Both the position numbers and the translations under genes were made by a program. Below are positions 6,274 to 6,324 of a DNA stretch of 6,324 bases, one piece after another. The notes beneath the pieces were generated by a model. That model had not been told where the DNA came from. It saw nothing but the letters and a program-made list of their open reading frames with translations, and did not search any database. The first letter of the stretch is position 1, and every line of letters begins with the position of its first letter. This stretch comes from an uncultured Alphaproteobacteria bacterium (GTDB lineage Bacteria > Pseudomonadota > Alphaproteobacteria > Bin95): the NCBI GenBank assembly GCA_913060845.1, contig CAJXVF010000154.1, positions 1 through 6,324 of the forward strand. Reading direction: 5' to 3'.

Positions 6274-6324
6274 CTGTCTCTTATACACATCTCCGAGCCC
6301 ACGAGACCTCTCTACATCTCGTAT
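6274..6324 (+). other. Illumina Nextera adapter contamination (not genomic)
   Basis: CTGTCTCTTATACACATCT (6274-6292) is exactly the 19-bp Tn5 transposase mosaic end used in Nextera libraries. CCGAGCCCACGAGAC (6293-6307) is the remainder of the Read 2 transposase adapter, CTCTCTAC (6308-6315) sits where the 8-base i7 index belongs and equals the index I know as N707, and ATCTCGTAT (6316-6324) is the beginning of the P7 flow-cell sequence. Every element is in the right order with no gap. This is adapter read-through from a short insert that was kept in the assembly. On the other strand it encodes the familiar contaminant peptides GLGDVYKRQ and MCIRDS, and on this strand SYTHLRAHET. Confidence 0.99.

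Noticed and set aside
6274..6292. Terminal 19-bp sequence as a genuine Tn5/IS50 transposon end
   Set aside because: The sequence is the engineered mosaic end and is followed directly by Illumina adapter, index and P7 bases, not by IS50 sequence.
6108..6302. 64-codon minus-strand open frame starting in the last bases of the window
   Set aside because: Its start codon and first residues (MGSEMCIRDS) come from the Nextera adapter, and the rest is antisense to secD.
1..6324. CRISPR array, insertion sequence, tRNA/rRNA gene, phage or defence system
   Set aside because: No regularly spaced direct repeats, transposase-like or integrase-like protein, cloverleaf, or defence-type domain was seen on either strand; the window is mostly housekeeping and transport genes.

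Overview
The window looks like ordinary chromosomal DNA from an alphaproteobacterium, probably a Rhodospirillales/Rhizobiales-type relative. The evidence is the yajC-secD gene order, an acetoacetyl-CoA synthetase of the type these bacteria use with their polyhydroxybutyrate/ketone-body metabolism, paired EamA transporters, moderately GC-rich coding DNA, and a candidate yajC promoter close to the alphaproteobacterial housekeeping consensus. The genus cannot be fixed from the sequence alone.

Layout. Positions 1-166 hold no gene I can support, only an imperfect hairpin near the left edge. Positions 167-2259, minus strand, hold two tandem ten-helix DMT/EamA transporters that overlap by 4 bp (ATGA); the upstream one has an unusual basic C-terminal tail of about 95 residues. 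Positions 2260-2432 are a divergent intergenic region with candidate promoters for both directions and two overlapping short inverted repeats. Positions 2433-4385, plus strand, hold a complete acetoacetate--CoA ligase (aacS) with all adenylation motifs. Positions 4386-4520 hold a weak hairpin, a candidate promoter and the yajC ribosome binding site. Positions 4521-4916 are yajC, and from 4941 comes secD, cut off at 6273.

The last 51 bases (6274-6324) are not genomic. They are an Illumina Nextera adapter: the 19-bp transposase mosaic end, the rest of the Read 2 adapter, an 8-base i7 index and the first bases of the P7 sequence. The secD reading frame runs on through the adapter and would give a false C-terminus if translated; real protein sequence stops at Arg444.

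How the genes work together. yajC and secD (with secF expected just beyond the edge) form the accessory SecDF-YajC complex that helps SecYEG export proteins. aacS activates acetoacetate for central carbon/PHB metabolism and has no evident functional link to the Sec genes. The DMT pair probably exports or imports small metabolites of unknown identity. I found no CRISPR array, mobile element, RNA gene or novel multi-gene system. The most noteworthy items are the adapter artefact, the tailed DMT paralogue and the structured divergent promoter region.
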